DNA from: Dyella acidisoli | Lineage (GTDB): Bacteria; Pseudomonadota; Gammaproteobacteria; Xanthomonadales; Rhodanobacteraceae | Direction: 5' to 3' | Assembly (NCBI RefSeq): GCF_030160295.1 | Contig: NZ_BSOB01000017.1 | Span: 276,049-340,048 of the forward strand | Length of the DNA: 64,000 bases | Shown: positions 45,057 to 54,688 of the stretch, one piece after another | Layout: each line of letters starts with the position of its first letter | How positions within the stretch are numbered: position 1 is the first letter of the stretch | Made by a program: the position numbers and the translations under genes | The notes under the pieces: model-generated | Database searches by the model: none | What the model was told of the DNA's origin: nothing | Seen by the model: only the letters and a program-made list of their open reading frames with translations

Positions 45057-47189
45057 ATGAAACCTTTGTTTGCGGCGTTGCTGTTGGCCTTGCCGGCCAT
45101 GTCGACCGCGGCGAATACGTCGTCCCACGGAACGCCCGTGGAGGATCATTCGCCGCATCCCTTCAACATCAATGATCTGGTGATGATGGACCGGGTTAGC
45201 GATCCGCAGTTGTCGCCTGACGTTCGCTACGCTGCCTACAGTGTTCGCAGTACCGATTACGCAGCCAACAAGGGCATCAACGCTATATATGTGCAGGACC
45301 TGGGCGAATCCGCTAGCAAGCCAATCAAGGTGGTAGTCAAGGGCTCGTCTCCGCGCTGGTCGCCGGATGGCCACAGCATCTATTACATCGCTCAGGCCGA
45401 TGGGGTGGCCCAGCTATGGCGCTTGGATTTTCCTGCTGGCAAGCATGGTCCTGAGCTGACAGCTGCTACCGTGCCGGCGCAGGTTAGCCATGGGCAGCTC
45501 GATATCGACGCGTACAAGCTCTCGCCAGATGGCAAAAGCGTGCTGCTCTCCTACGCCGTATTCACCGACTGCAACGACCTGGCCTGCACCAAGGAGCGCC
45601 TCGACGGCCGCGCCAAGGACAAGTCCACGGGTATGCTCTATAAGAAGCTGTTTGTACGGCACTGGGATACCTGGTCCGATGGTCGGCGCAGTCAGCTCTA
45701 TCTTGCCCACTTCGCCGCAGATGGCAGCCTGTCGGTCGAGCCGATCTGGCTGAGCAGAGGTATTGATGGCGATATCCCCAGCAAGCCATTTGGCGACGAT
45801 AGCGAATTCGCGTTCTCGCCCGATGGCAACACGGTGTATTTCGATGCGCGCATTGCCGGCAACAGTGAGCCGTGGTCGACCAATTTCGATCTGTTCAAAG
45901 TGCCGGCGGACGGCTCATCTGTACCGCAGAATCTCACTGCGGCGAACAAAGCCTGGGATGCCTATCCCATACCCTCGCCGGACGGCAAGACGCTGTACTA
46001 CCTCGCCATGAAGACGCCCGGGTTTGAGGCCGATCGTTTTGGCATCATGGCGATGGATCTGACCACTGGCACGATCCGGGAGGTTGACCCTTCCTGGGAT
46101 CGCTCGGCCAGCGGTATGCAGATCAGCGCGGACGGCAAGACATTGTTTGTGACGGCCGATGACGAAGGACAGCATCCGCTGTTTGCCGTGGACGTCGTCA
46201 GTGGCAAGGTCGACAAGCTGGTCGATAACGGATCGGTGAGCGCGTATTCCGTCGCTAACAAGCGTATCCTTTTGGCTCGCGATGACCTCAAGCACCCTTC
46301 CGATCTCTACACCGTAGCCACTGATGGCAAAGACCTGAAGCAAGTCACGCATTTCAACGCGATGAGCTTGAAGAACGCGAAGATGGGTGATGTGCAGTTC
46401 TTTACCTTCCCGGGTTGGAACAGCCAGACTGTGCAGGGCTATGTGGTAAAGCCGGTCAACTACAAGGTAGGCCACAAATACCCGGTCGCCTTCATCATCC
46501 ATGGCGGCCCGCAGGGTGCGATGAACAACGACTGGAGCTATCGCTGGAATCCGCAGACGTACGCGGGCCAGGGTTTCGCTGTCGTCACCATCAACTTTCA
46601 CGGTTCCACCGGCTACGGTCAGGCATTCACTGATTCCATCTCAGGCGATTGGGGCGGCAAGCCTCTGGAGGATCTCAAGCTTGGCTGGCAGGCTGCACTG
46701 GATAAGTACAACTTTCTCGATAGCAACCGTGCTTGCGCGCTCGGAGCCAGCTACGGTGGCTACATGACCTACTGGATTGCCGGCGTATGGAACAAACCAT
46801 GGAAGTGCCTGGTTGATCACGATGGCGTGTTTGATGGACGAATGATGTATTACGCCACCGAAGAGTTATGGTTCGAAGAGCATGAAAATGGCGGCCCGCA
46901 GTTCGACATGCCTGAGAATTACGAGAAGTTCAATCCGCTCGATCATGTGAAGGATTGGCGCGTGCCAATGCTAGTGGTTCACTCGGGCAATGATTTCCGC
47001 ATTCCGATTACACAGGGCCTAGGTGCCTTCACGGCGCTGCAGCGTCAGGGCATCCCGAGCGAGTTCCTTACTTTTCCTGACGAAAATCACTGGGTATTGA
47101 AGCCGCAAAATAGCGTGCTGTGGCACGAAACGGTAAACGCCTGGCTGAAGAAATGGACGGCGCAAGACACATCGTCCAATAGGCCTTAG
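45057..47189 (+). CDS. S9-family prolyl oligopeptidase-like peptidase
   Basis: Secreted/periplasmic serine peptidase of 710 residues. It has a signal peptide MKPLFAALLLALPAMSTAA, an N-terminal beta-propeller (SPDG repeats) and a C-terminal alpha/beta-hydrolase domain with S565 (GASYGGYM), D646 (HSGNDFRIP) and H678 (PDENHWV). This resembles dipeptidyl aminopeptidase/acylaminoacyl peptidases. ATG 45057 was chosen for the signal peptide and GAGGAG upstream. It is divergent from GT-C 3. Confidence 0.92.
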   Translation: MKPLFAALLLALPAMSTAANTSSHGTPVEDHSPHPFNINDLVMMDRVSDPQLSPDVRYAAYSVRSTDYAANKGINAIYVQDLGESASKPIKVVVKGSSPRWSPDGHSIYYIAQADGVAQLWRLDFPAGKHGPELTAATVPAQVSHGQLDIDAYKLSPDGKSVLLSYAVFTDCNDLACTKERLDGRAKDKSTGMLYKKLFVRHWDTWSDGRRSQLYLAHFAADGSLSVEPIWLSRGIDGDIPSKPFGDDSEFAFSPDGNTVYFDARIAGNSEPWSTNFDLFKVPADGSSVPQNLTAANKAWDAYPIPSPDGKTLYYLAMKTPGFEADRFGIMAMDLTTGTIREVDPSWDRSASGMQISADGKTLFVTADDEGQHPLFAVDVVSGKVDKLVDNGSVSAYSVANKRILLARDDLKHPSDLYTVATDGKDLKQVTHFNAMSLKNAKMGDVQFFTFPGWNSQTVQGYVVKPVNYKVGHKYPVAFIIHGGPQGAMNNDWSYRWNPQTYAGQGFAVVTINFHGSTGYGQAFTDSISGDWGGKPLEDLKLGWQAALDKYNFLDSNRACALGASYGGYMTYWIAGVWNKPWKCLVDHDGVFDGRMMYYATEELWFEEHENGGPQFDMPENYEKFNPLDHVKDWRVPMLVVHSGNDFRIPITQGLGAFTALQRQGIPSEFLTFPDENHWVLKPQNSVLWHETVNAWLKKWTAQDTSSNRP

Positions 47190-47215
47190 GGCTGTTCTTG
47201 CCCTTTCCTCTTTTG
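47188..47215 (+). terminator. Weak hairpin after the S9 peptidase gene
   Basis: AGGGC-TGTTCTT-GCCCT followed by TTCCTCTTTT. The stem is only 5 bp and begins inside the stop codon. Confidence 0.4.
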
Positions 47216-47309
47216 GGAGGGGTAGTAATCCGTGCAACCGGTAAAGCTTGATCCATTTGGTCGACTTGGGTGTGCAGGTGTCGGTGTATTAAGGTGACAG
47301 AGGAAAGGT

Positions 47310-49286
47310 ATGAGTGCGGGTAGTGATTACCGGCTTGGATATCGGGCCGACGTTGAGGGGCTGCGCGCCATTGCCATCCTCTTGGTTATCGGCGCCCATG
47401 CTCTTGTACCGGGCCTTGGTGGAGGGTTTGTTGGGGTCGATGCTTTCTTCGTACTGTCGGGGTTCCTGATCACCGGGTTGCTCATCAGGGAAATTGCAGA
47501 TACAGGACGTCTAAAGTTTGCAGATTTCTATCTTCGTCGGCTCAGGCGACTATTTCCCGCACTGATTGTGATGCTGTTGGCTAGCGGTGTGTTGGCAGCA
47601 CTCGTTCTTGCGCCTATGGAGCAAATGACACAGGCCCAAACAGGGATTAGCGTCACCGCATGGCTTAGTAACGTCCACTTTGCGTTCAGCAGATTGGATT
47701 ACTTTGCGCCAGGAAACGACACGAATATCTTTTTGCATACGTGGTCGCTTGGAGTGGAAGAACAGTTCTACCTTGTCTGGCCCGCATTGATCTATTTGGT
47801 CCTGCGCAATAAGGGCTTGCAAAGTCTTGGTTGGCTGCGGATATGCATGATATCTGTCGCGGTTGTCAGTCTGGTGGCCTGTTGGGCACTCACGTACCGA
47901 TCTCCGCAGCTGGCTTTTTACATGATGCCGCTTCGTGCGTGGCAGTTCGCGGTAGGTGCGCTGGTTTGGTTGGAGTTTCGCGAAAGATCCGGATGGCTTG
48001 CCTTGTGTCACTTAAATGGAAAAACTGCAGGAGTTTTGGGTGCGCTTGGTCTTGTTATGTTGTTGGGAGCCGGTTGCTTGCTCGATTCGAACAGGCCGTA
48101 CCCCGGATTGTATGCAATGGTTCCAACCATAGGGGCCGCGCTAGCTATTGCATCGGGCAGTTGCGGTACCGAAACGTTCGTCCAACGAGTGCTGTCACTG
48201 AAGCTTTTTCAGGCAATTGGGCGGGTTTCGTATTCTTGGTATTTGTGGCATTGGCCGGTTTTGCTGCTTGGCCATGCGCTTACGGGGTTCAGTACGGCCT
48301 CGTATCGATTGGCATATGTACTCGTTTCATTGCTATTGGCGGTTGCTTCCTATCGTTTTATCGAGCGCCCAATCAGACATCAGCAGTGGTGGCTGGTTCA
48401 TAAGCGAACTGCAGCATTGTGCGCGGTAGTAGTCGCAGTGCTATCCATCACTTGTCTGCTGCATTGGTATAACTATGCCTATGACGTGGCTCAGGGAGGT
48501 GAGCAGAGGCGAATTGCACTTTCTCAAATCGATGCGCCAATCATTTATGAAATGGGATGTGATGATTGGTATAGAAGCGATCAAGTAAAGATATGTGCCT
48601 TTGGCGATGCGCATGCCGCCCATACTGCCTTGCTGCTGGGGGATAGCATTGCAGGTCAGTGGTTTCCGGCTATATCGCAACTCTATGATCGCCTAGGCTG
48701 GCGTTTATTGGTGCTTACCAAGTCATCTTGTCCCATGGTGGACTATCCTTATTTTTATGCACGCATAGGTCGTATCTACACGGAATGTGCTGCCTGGCGA
48801 AATGCTGCATTGAGAAAAATTGATGAAATCAAGCCGGATGTAGTGATTATGAGTTCTGATGCCACTCCTTTTTTTTCGCCCGAGGAGTGGGTCACAGGAT
48901 CTACGCGTGTGATGCGATCGCTCAGCAAGGCGGCGACGCAAGTTTATGTATTGCGTGCGACGCCCAGCTTGCCTTTTGACGGTCCCGATTGTCTCGCTGA
49001 GCACGCATCTCGCCCTAAATGGTTGCTTGGTAATGGCAGTTGCAGCGTCTTAGTGAGTGACGCGACCGGCAATAGGATTTATGCCGCACTAGAGGCGGCT
49101 GCCACTCAGTTTGCGAATGTCCATGCGGTAGATATGAATAGTGAGATCTGTGCAGCAAGCGTATGCGATGCGGAGCAGAATGGTGTGGTTGTCTTCCGAG
49201 ACTCGAAGCATATGACGGCGACTTTTGTGAAATCTCTTGAACCGGAGCTTGGCAAACAGTTACGAGCTGATGCGCCAGCCATGTGA
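47310..49286 (+). CDS. Acyltransferase-3 with C-terminal SGNH domain (OafA-like)
   Basis: A 658-residue inner-membrane protein. The acyltransferase-3 domain (about 1-350, ten helices) starts with YRADVEGLRAIAILLVIGAH and the FFVLSGFLIT motif. A periplasmic SGNH domain follows, with S446 (LLGDSIAGQW) and the D631-x2-H634 pair (RDSKHMTA). Relatives O-acetylate surface polysaccharides or glycoproteins. It lies next to the glycan/pilin locus, so acetylation of that glycan is possible (inference). Confidence 0.9.
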   Translation: MSAGSDYRLGYRADVEGLRAIAILLVIGAHALVPGLGGGFVGVDAFFVLSGFLITGLLIREIADTGRLKFADFYLRRLRRLFPALIVMLLASGVLAALVLAPMEQMTQAQTGISVTAWLSNVHFAFSRLDYFAPGNDTNIFLHTWSLGVEEQFYLVWPALIYLVLRNKGLQSLGWLRICMISVAVVSLVACWALTYRSPQLAFYMMPLRAWQFAVGALVWLEFRERSGWLALCHLNGKTAGVLGALGLVMLLGAGCLLDSNRPYPGLYAMVPTIGAALAIASGSCGTETFVQRVLSLKLFQAIGRVSYSWYLWHWPVLLLGHALTGFSTASYRLAYVLVSLLLAVASYRFIERPIRHQQWWLVHKRTAALCAVVVAVLSITCLLHWYNYAYDVAQGGEQRRIALSQIDAPIIYEMGCDDWYRSDQVKICAFGDAHAAHTALLLGDSIAGQWFPAISQLYDRLGWRLLVLTKSSCPMVDYPYFYARIGRIYTECAAWRNAALRKIDEIKPDVVIMSSDATPFFSPEEWVTGSTRVMRSLSKAATQVYVLRATPSLPFDGPDCLAEHASRPKWLLGNGSCSVLVSDATGNRIYAALEAAATQFANVHAVDMNSEICAASVCDAEQNGVVVFRDSKHMTATFVKSLEPELGKQLRADAPAM

Positions 49287-49338
49287 GCACGCTCAAACTC
49301 AAATATGTAGCGGTTGAGCTAATTTCTTCTCGGCCACA

Positions 49339-50376
49339 CTAGTTGCCGTCGGCTACCATGGTCAAAACCATTTTGCGCGCTTCAGGCATCAAATAGATGC
49401 CGCCCACTAGGCATGCGATTGCGCCCATGATCGCTGGATATGCCCACGGCTGACTCAATTCAGGCATATGCATGAAGTTCATGCCGGACCAGCTGGTAAT
49501 CAATGTTGGCGCGGCGAGCATGGCCGCCCAGCCGGCGAGCTTTTTCATCACCTCGTTCTGGCCGAAGGAGACCATGGAAAGGTTGACGTTGATGGCGGCG
49601 GTGAGCATTTCGCGCATGGCGCTGATGGATTCGTTCACGCGGAAGACGTGGTCGTAAACGTCTCGGAAGTAGACGCGCAGTTCGTCTTGGATGAGTTCGG
49701 GGTGGAGGCGGACGAGTTGGTTGATGACGTCTTGCATGGGCGCGACGGCGAGGCGCAGGGTCATCAGGTCTCGCTGCATGTCGTAGAGGCGGCGGACGGT
49801 GTCGCGGTTGAAGGTGTTGGAGAAGATGTCTGTTTCCAGCGTCTGCAGTTCTTCGCGGAATTCGCGCACGATGGGGAGCAGGTTGTCGACGATGAAGTCG
49901 AGGACGCCGTAGAGGGCGTAGCTGGGGCCGAGTGCTAGTAGTTCGGGCGTTTTTTCGCAGTTTAACCGTGCAGGTTTGTAGGAGAGCGACGCGCCGTGGC
50001 GGATGGTGATGAGGTAGCGCTTGCCGAGGAAAATGTGGGTTTCGCCGAAGGCGAGGTGGCCGCTGATGAGTTGTGCGGTTTGTACGACGATGAAGAGTGA
50101 GTCATCGTAGGTTTCGACTTTAGTGCGTTGGTGGGCGCATCGGGCATCTTCCACGGCTAAGTCATGCAGGTTGAATTCTTCCTGCAGTTTCACTAGCAGA
50201 GCGCTGTCAGGTTCGTGCAGACCGACCCAGACGAAGGTGTCGGGGTCTTTCAATACTTCGCTGATGTCGTCGATGCTGATGTCGCGCAGGCGTGTGCCGT
50301 TGGTGCGGTAGGCTACGCAGTTGACGATCATGTTGGTGGCGGGTGGGTTTGCGACGGCAGATGGCGTGTCAGGCAT
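49339..50376 (-). CDS. corA: CorA-family magnesium/divalent cation channel
   Basis: A 345-residue CorA protein. A cytoplasmic N-terminal domain is followed by two C-terminal membrane helices and the signature G298-M299-N300 (SGMNFMHMPE). It forms pentameric Mg2+ channels. The gene is convergent with the acyltransferase gene (52-nt gap). The 3' end is less G+C-rich than the 5' half. Confidence 0.94.
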   Translation of the reverse strand: MPDTPSAVANPPATNMIVNCVAYRTNGTRLRDISIDDISEVLKDPDTFVWVGLHEPDSALLVKLQEEFNLHDLAVEDARCAHQRTKVETYDDSLFIVVQTAQLISGHLAFGETHIFLGKRYLITIRHGASLSYKPARLNCEKTPELLALGPSYALYGVLDFIVDNLLPIVREFREELQTLETDIFSNTFNRDTVRRLYDMQRDLMTLRLAVAPMQDVINQLVRLHPELIQDELRVYFRDVYDHVFRVNESISAMREMLTAAINVNLSMVSFGQNEVMKKLAGWAAMLAAPTLITSWSGMNFMHMPELSQPWAYPAIMGAIACLVGGIYLMPEARKMVLTMVADGN

Positions 50377-50419
50377 GGGCGATGATCCTATGCGACGTTT
50401 GTGCGAGCAGCGATTTGGC

Positions 50420-50526
50420 CGTTATTCCCGCGAAAGCGAAGGCGCTCTACAACAGTGGAGCGGGCCAATCCACTTTCAGGTGGTACTGAAGAGCAAAATG
50501 GATTCCCGCTTTCGCGGGAATGACGG
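50420..50526. repeat. Family A composite palindrome
   Basis: Two arms of the TCCCGC/GCGGGA sub-type in inverted orientation (50420-50442 and 50498-50526); the left arm is partly decayed. It lies between corA and the DUF4105 gene. Confidence 0.7.
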
Positions 50527-50535
50527 CTGTGAGGG

Positions 50536-51753
50536 CTATCTGGTGTGTGTGGTTTGACGTAGTGACCACGCCAAAGCCAGCCAGCATGGTAAAGCGAACA
50601 GAATCCATGGCTGATTTTGCTGCACGACGCCGGGCAACAAGTGCATGAGCATGGCGAGTAGCAGGGCGATCAGCTGGAGAAGCAATGCGTAATTGGCGAA
50701 ACGTGAAGAAGTGATGTTGCTGTATGCTCGCCATGGCGCGCGTAGCAGAATGAAGGCGAGTGGGTTGAACAGCAGCAGGTTTGCATTGGCCCACGCGGAA
50801 TGATGTGCGGTGAGGGTCCAGAGGATCAGCATGACCAGGCCGACGAAGCCGGCGACTAGCAGGAATGCGCTGCCTAGTAACGTGTAGATGAGGCGTGCAT
50901 AGCGCCACGTTGCAATGATCAATGCTGCGAAGATCAGTCCCGCAATGCCGAGTGGAATGCGCAAGTCGGGTGGCGTAGCGGGTGGGACGCTGAGGCGATT
51001 GGGTGAGAGTAGGGTTTCGTTTTGCACGAGCGGTTGGGAGCCGCCGTGGCCGTCGGAAATGGTGACGCTGCGGAGGTTCTTTTCTAGTTCTTCCGGCAGA
51101 AAGCTTTCTTGCCATGCATTGAGCGGTTGGTCGGCGTAGGGGCCTAGGCCGAGGTCGAGGATCAGCATCAGCCACGGTTGTGCGCTCATCAGGCGTACGG
51201 TTTGCTGGCGATAGGTCATGCTGCCGGGCAGTTTTGTTAGGCGCGCTTTGATGACGCTGCCGAGTGCGCGATCGAGTGCATCGCGTACGCGCGTGGTGCA
51301 GTTGTCGATGTAGTAGTCGTAGTTGTAGACGGCGTTTTCGGGGCGCAGATTCCAGAGTAGGAAGTCGCGTAGTGCGGCAGCTTGTTGTGGTGTGAGATTG
51401 AGCTTTTGTTTGGTGACGGAACGGCCGGCTTGGGCGTAGAAGTTTTCTTCGTCGGTGGTGGTTTCGGCGTCGATCAGGTAGTGCATCTGGCCGCGGGCGA
51501 AGTTGAAGAAGAAGTTCTTCTCGTCGAAGTTGAAAACGCCGTAGTTGAAGTTCACTTCTTCGCCGCTGGCGGTGTCGCGCAGTTCGATGGCGTCATGGCC
51601 GAAGCGTTCCCAGTAGATGTCGCCGGGGCCGTAGGTGATGAGGGAGACTTCCAGCTTTTCGCCTGGTGCTTCGGCGACGCCGGCGTGCGCGGGGAGGATC
51701 GTGCTGCACAGGATGGCGAGGGCGATGAGGAAGATGCGGCCGGCCTTGGTCAT
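50536..51753 (-). CDS. DUF4105 (Lnb-like periplasmic domain) membrane protein
   Basis: A 405-residue protein with a signal peptide (to about LPAHAG), then the DUF4105 domain (SLITYGPGDIYWERFGHDAI, YNYDYYIDNCTTRVRDALDR) and four to five C-terminal membrane helices (about 270-400). The Cys-His-rich core resembles the N-terminal domain of Lnb lipoprotein N-acyltransferase-like proteins; the function here is not known. Start 51753 (MTKAGRIFL) begins the signal peptide; the frame upstream runs into the family A repeat. Family A elements lie on both sides of the gene. Confidence 0.85.
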   Translation of the reverse strand: MTKAGRIFLIALAILCSTILPAHAGVAEAPGEKLEVSLITYGPGDIYWERFGHDAIELRDTASGEEVNFNYGVFNFDEKNFFFNFARGQMHYLIDAETTTDEENFYAQAGRSVTKQKLNLTPQQAAALRDFLLWNLRPENAVYNYDYYIDNCTTRVRDALDRALGSVIKARLTKLPGSMTYRQQTVRLMSAQPWLMLILDLGLGPYADQPLNAWQESFLPEELEKNLRSVTISDGHGGSQPLVQNETLLSPNRLSVPPATPPDLRIPLGIAGLIFAALIIATWRYARLIYTLLGSAFLLVAGFVGLVMLILWTLTAHHSAWANANLLLFNPLAFILLRAPWRAYSNITSSRFANYALLLQLIALLLAMLMHLLPGVVQQNQPWILFALPCWLALAWSLRQTTHTR

Positions 51754-51883
51754 GGATGGAGCGATCTTTATCGGGGACGCGTTAGGGTAGCGGATGTGTG
51801 TGACTTGCGTGGTTCGACGAAGCGCCCTTAGACCCATGCATCGCCATTCACATGACTCGCCTTGAGGTTTGATCTTTAGCGTG

Positions 51884-52005
51884 CCGTCGTTCCGGCGCAT
51901 GCCGGAATCCAGTCCAAATACGTCGTGCGAAGCACCCGGAACCTTTGTATCGAGTGCTTCGCACAGCATGTTTGTACTGGATTCCGGCCTTCGCCGGAAT
52001 GACGC
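51884..52005. repeat. Family A long composite palindrome
   Basis: The outer arms (51884-51913 and 51976-52004) carry TCCGGC/GCCGGA hairpins facing each other. Between them GTGCGAAGCAC (51925-51935) pairs perfectly with GTGCTTCGCAC (51954-51964). The same three-part layout occurs at 58229-58352. Confidence 0.8.
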
Positions 52006-52036
52006 TGAGGTAGTAGGGAGCTTGGTGGCAAGGGTG

Positions 52037-52075
52037 GCCCCTCACCCCAGCCCTCTCTCCCCGGAGGGGAGAGGG
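52037..52075. repeat. Family B palindrome
   Basis: CCCCTCACCCCAGCC followed by CTCTCTCCCC-GGA-GGGGAGAG. It lies 10 nt after the corC stop, 31 nt from the family A element. It may act as a terminator. Confidence 0.7.
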
Positions 52076-52085
52076 TGCAAAGCAG

Positions 52086-52925
52086 CTAGCGGCGGGTGAC
52101 GCGGAACTGCTGCACGCGCCGGTCATCCGCCTGGGTCACGTGGAATTCGAAGTTGCCGATGGCGATGTTTTCGCCCGCTTCCGGCAGGTGGCCGAATTCG
52201 GCGGTGGCCATGCCGCCGACGGTGTCGAATTCTTCGTCGGAGAACGTGGCGCCTACTTCTTCGTTGAAGTCGGCAATGGGCGTCAACGCATCGACGATCC
52301 ATTCGCCTTCAGCCTGGGGGTGCACGAGGTTGGGTTCTTCCTCGTCGTCGTGTTCGTCGTCGATTTCGCCAACGATTTCTTCCAGCACGTCTTCGATGGT
52401 GACGAGGCCGGCGACGCCGCCGTATTCGTCTACCACCAGCGCCATGTGATTGCGGCTGCGGCGGAATTCGGCCAACAGCACGTTCAGGCGCATCGATTCG
52501 GGAATCAGCACTGCCGGGCGCAGGATGGTGCGCAGGTCAAAATCGTGGCCGTTACCGAAGTACTTGAGCAAATCCTTGGCGAGCAGGATGCCGAGGATGT
52601 CGTCCTTGTCTTCACCGTGCACGGGGAAGCGGGAGTGGCCGGATTCCACCACGGCGGCAAGGATGTCGGGAAGCGGCGAGTCCACGTCGATCATTACGAT
52701 CTGTACGCGGGGCACCATCACGTCGTCGACGTTGAGCTCGGTGACTCGTAGCGCGCCTTCCAGCATGGGAAGGGTGTCGGCGGTCAGCAGGCCGTTGGCC
52801 TGGGCGGTCCGCAACTCGTCGATCAGTTCCTCGCGGTTGCGCGGTTCGCCGGAAAACAGATGGCCCAGTCGATCCCACCATTTTCGGTGGACCGGGCCGC
52901 TGGTACTGCCAGGGTCCTCGTTCAT
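52086..52925 (-). CDS. corC: CBS-domain protein CorC/YbeX
   Basis: A 279-residue soluble protein with a CBS pair (about 65-190, for example [20 protein letters not shown]) and a C-terminal CorC_HlyC domain. YbeX/CorC proteins have been linked to Mg2+/Co2+ export and recently to ribosome metabolism. The gene is third in the order ybeZ-ybeY-ybeX, with a 192-nt gap after ybeY that contains a family B-like repeat. Confidence 0.92.
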   Translation of the reverse strand: MNEDPGSTSGPVHRKWWDRLGHLFSGEPRNREELIDELRTAQANGLLTADTLPMLEGALRVTELNVDDVMVPRVQIVMIDVDSPLPDILAAVVESGHSRFPVHGEDKDDILGILLAKDLLKYFGNGHDFDLRTILRPAVLIPESMRLNVLLAEFRRSRNHMALVVDEYGGVAGLVTIEDVLEEIVGEIDDEHDDEEEPNLVHPQAEGEWIVDALTPIADFNEEVGATFSDEEFDTVGGMATAEFGHLPEAGENIAIGNFEFHVTQADDRRVQQFRVTRR

Positions 52926-53071
52926 TACTCTTGGAAAAACAGCCCAAGCTGGGCGGGGAAATGAGTCTAGCGGAAAATCCTTTGCTGTTCAGAGACAAAG
53001 GGGGCGTACCGCTGAACATGGGGATGCGCCGCAAAGGTGCAAGATCGAAAAAGGGAGGTTTGAGGCAAGGG

Positions 53072-53111
53072 TTCACCCCACCCCAGCCCTCCCCTGCAAG
53101 CTGGGAGGGAG
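53072..53111. repeat. Family B-like palindrome, diverged
   Basis: TTCACCCCACCCCAGCCCTC is followed by CCCTGCAAGCTGGGAGGG. It matches family B in its first half but has a different stem. It adjoins the ybeY stop. Confidence 0.5.
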
Positions 53112-53117
53112 CAGCTC

Positions 53118-53579
53118 TCAGTACGGGTTGGAGATGCCTAAGCCCTTGAGAATGCGCGTTTCCAGAGCCTCCATCCGCACTGCCTCTGCTTCGACGATAT
53201 GGTCGTAACCGAGCAGGTGCAGTACGCCGTGCACGGTGAGGTGAGCCCAGTGATCGGCGGCCGGCTTGCCTTGTTCGGTGGCTTCCCGGCGGACCACCGG
53301 AGCGCATATGGCGATGTCGCCCAGCAGCGGCAGGCGCACACCCGCAGGCAGGTCCGTGGGGAAAGAGAGCACGTTGGTGGCGTAATCCTTGTCCCGGTAG
53401 GTCCGGTTGAGGGTGCGACCTTCCCGTGTACCCACGATGCGGATCGACAGCTCCGCCGCTTGGCGACGACGTGCACCGGCCAGGGCAGCTTCCACCCAGC
53501 GGCGGAAGCTGACGGGCGCTGGCACGCCGGCGCGCGAAAGGCCATAACTAAGGTGCACAGTGGCCGTTGGCTCGGTCAT
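53118..53579 (-). CDS. ybeY: Endoribonuclease YbeY
   Basis: Single-strand-specific metallo-endoRNase acting in 16S rRNA maturation and ribosome quality control. It has 153 residues. The zinc motif H117-x3-H121-x5-H127 ([12 protein letters not shown]) is intact. It lies 5 nt after ybeZ. Confidence 0.96.
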   Translation of the reverse strand: MTEPTATVHLSYGLSRAGVPAPVSFRRWVEAALAGARRRQAAELSIRIVGTREGRTLNRTYRDKDYATNVLSFPTDLPAGVRLPLLGDIAICAPVVRREATEQGKPAADHWAHLTVHGVLHLLGYDHIVEAEAVRMEALETRILKGLGISNPY

Positions 53580-53584
53580 GCGGA

Positions 53585-54604
53585 TCAGCCTTCGCGGCCC
53601 GGTTTGTTGGCGTTCGCCGTTCCCTGTTCCCCGTTCCCTGTTTCTTCAAACGCCTCGTACGCGCGCACGATTTTCGCCACCAGTGGATGGCGCACTACGT
53701 CGCGCGAGGTGAAAAACGTAAAGCTGATGCCATCTACGCCGCGCAGCACTTCAATCGCATGGCGTAGACCGGAGCGCACATGGCGGGGCAGGTCGATCTG
53801 GCTGACGTCGCCGGTGATGACAGCCACTGAGCCGAAGCCGATGCGGGTGAGGAACATCTTCATCTGCTCGACCGTGGTGTTCTGCGCTTCGTCGAGAATT
53901 ACATAGGAATCGTTGAGCGTGCGGCCGCGCATATAGGCGAGCGGTGCAATCTCGATCACGTTGCGTTCGATCAGCTTGGCGACCTTTTCGAAACCGAGCA
54001 TTTCATACAGCGCGTCGTACAGCGGACGCAGATACGGATCGACTTTTTGCGACAGATCGCCGGGCAGGAAGCCGAGTTTCTCACCGGCTTCCACCGCGGG
54101 ACGCACCAGCAGAATGCGCTGCACGCGGTTGGCTTCCAGCGCTTCCACTGCGCTGGCTACGGCAAGATAGGTTTTGCCGGTGCCGGCCGGGCCTACGCCG
54201 AAGCCGATGTCGTGTGTACTGATTGCGTGCAGGTAGCGCGCTTGGTTCGGGCCGCGGCCTTTGATCACGCCGCGCTTCACTTTGATGGTGACTTCCTGCG
54301 CGCCTTCGGCGGCTTCTTCCACCATCGCATCGATGCCGGATTCGGCCAGGTGCAGGTTGATCTTCGCACCGGTGAGCGATTCGTTTTCGGTGGCGGTATA
54401 CAGTGCGCGCAGCACTCTTTCGCTGGCGCGTGCTGCGGCTTCCTCGCCGATCACCTGGAAGAGGTTGCCGCGGTGGTCGATCTCCACGCCCAGGCGCAGT
54501 TCTACTTGGCGCAGGTGTTCGTCGAACGGACCGCACAGGTTGGCGAGCCGGGCGTTGTCTTCTGGATCGAGAGAGAAATCGCGTTGGTTCAAGCCGTTGT
54601 TCAT
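53585..54604 (-). CDS. ybeZ: PhoH-like ATPase YbeZ
   Basis: A 339-residue PhoH-family P-loop ATPase. Walker A is GPAGTGKT (138-145), and the Walker B region is [11 protein letters not shown]. It is a functional partner of YbeY in RNA metabolism. The last 20 or so residues are polar and low-complexity ([17 protein letters not shown]). Confidence 0.95.
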   Translation of the reverse strand: MNNGLNQRDFSLDPEDNARLANLCGPFDEHLRQVELRLGVEIDHRGNLFQVIGEEAAARASERVLRALYTATENESLTGAKINLHLAESGIDAMVEEAAEGAQEVTIKVKRGVIKGRGPNQARYLHAISTHDIGFGVGPAGTGKTYLAVASAVEALEANRVQRILLVRPAVEAGEKLGFLPGDLSQKVDPYLRPLYDALYEMLGFEKVAKLIERNVIEIAPLAYMRGRTLNDSYVILDEAQNTTVEQMKMFLTRIGFGSVAVITGDVSQIDLPRHVRSGLRHAIEVLRGVDGISFTFFTSRDVVRHPLVAKIVRAYEAFEETGNGEQGTANANKPGREG

Positions 54605-54628
54605 AGATGTCGAATTCTTTCGTGTGTC

Positions 54629-54658
54629 GTCACGCCGGCAAAAGCCGGGCCAGTGCCT
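54629..54658. repeat. Degenerate family A arm
   Basis: GTCACGCCGGCAAAAGCCGG followed by GCCAGTGCC resembles one family A arm with several changes. It lies between ybeZ and the acetyltransferase gene. Confidence 0.35.
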
Positions 54659-54688
54659 TCAATGCAAGCAAAGTTGCCAAGCCCAACT

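Noticed and set aside
49287-49338. Convergent terminator between the acyltransferase gene and corA
   Set aside because: Only a 6-bp GCTCAA/TTGAGC stem with a 17-nt loop is present, too weak to call.
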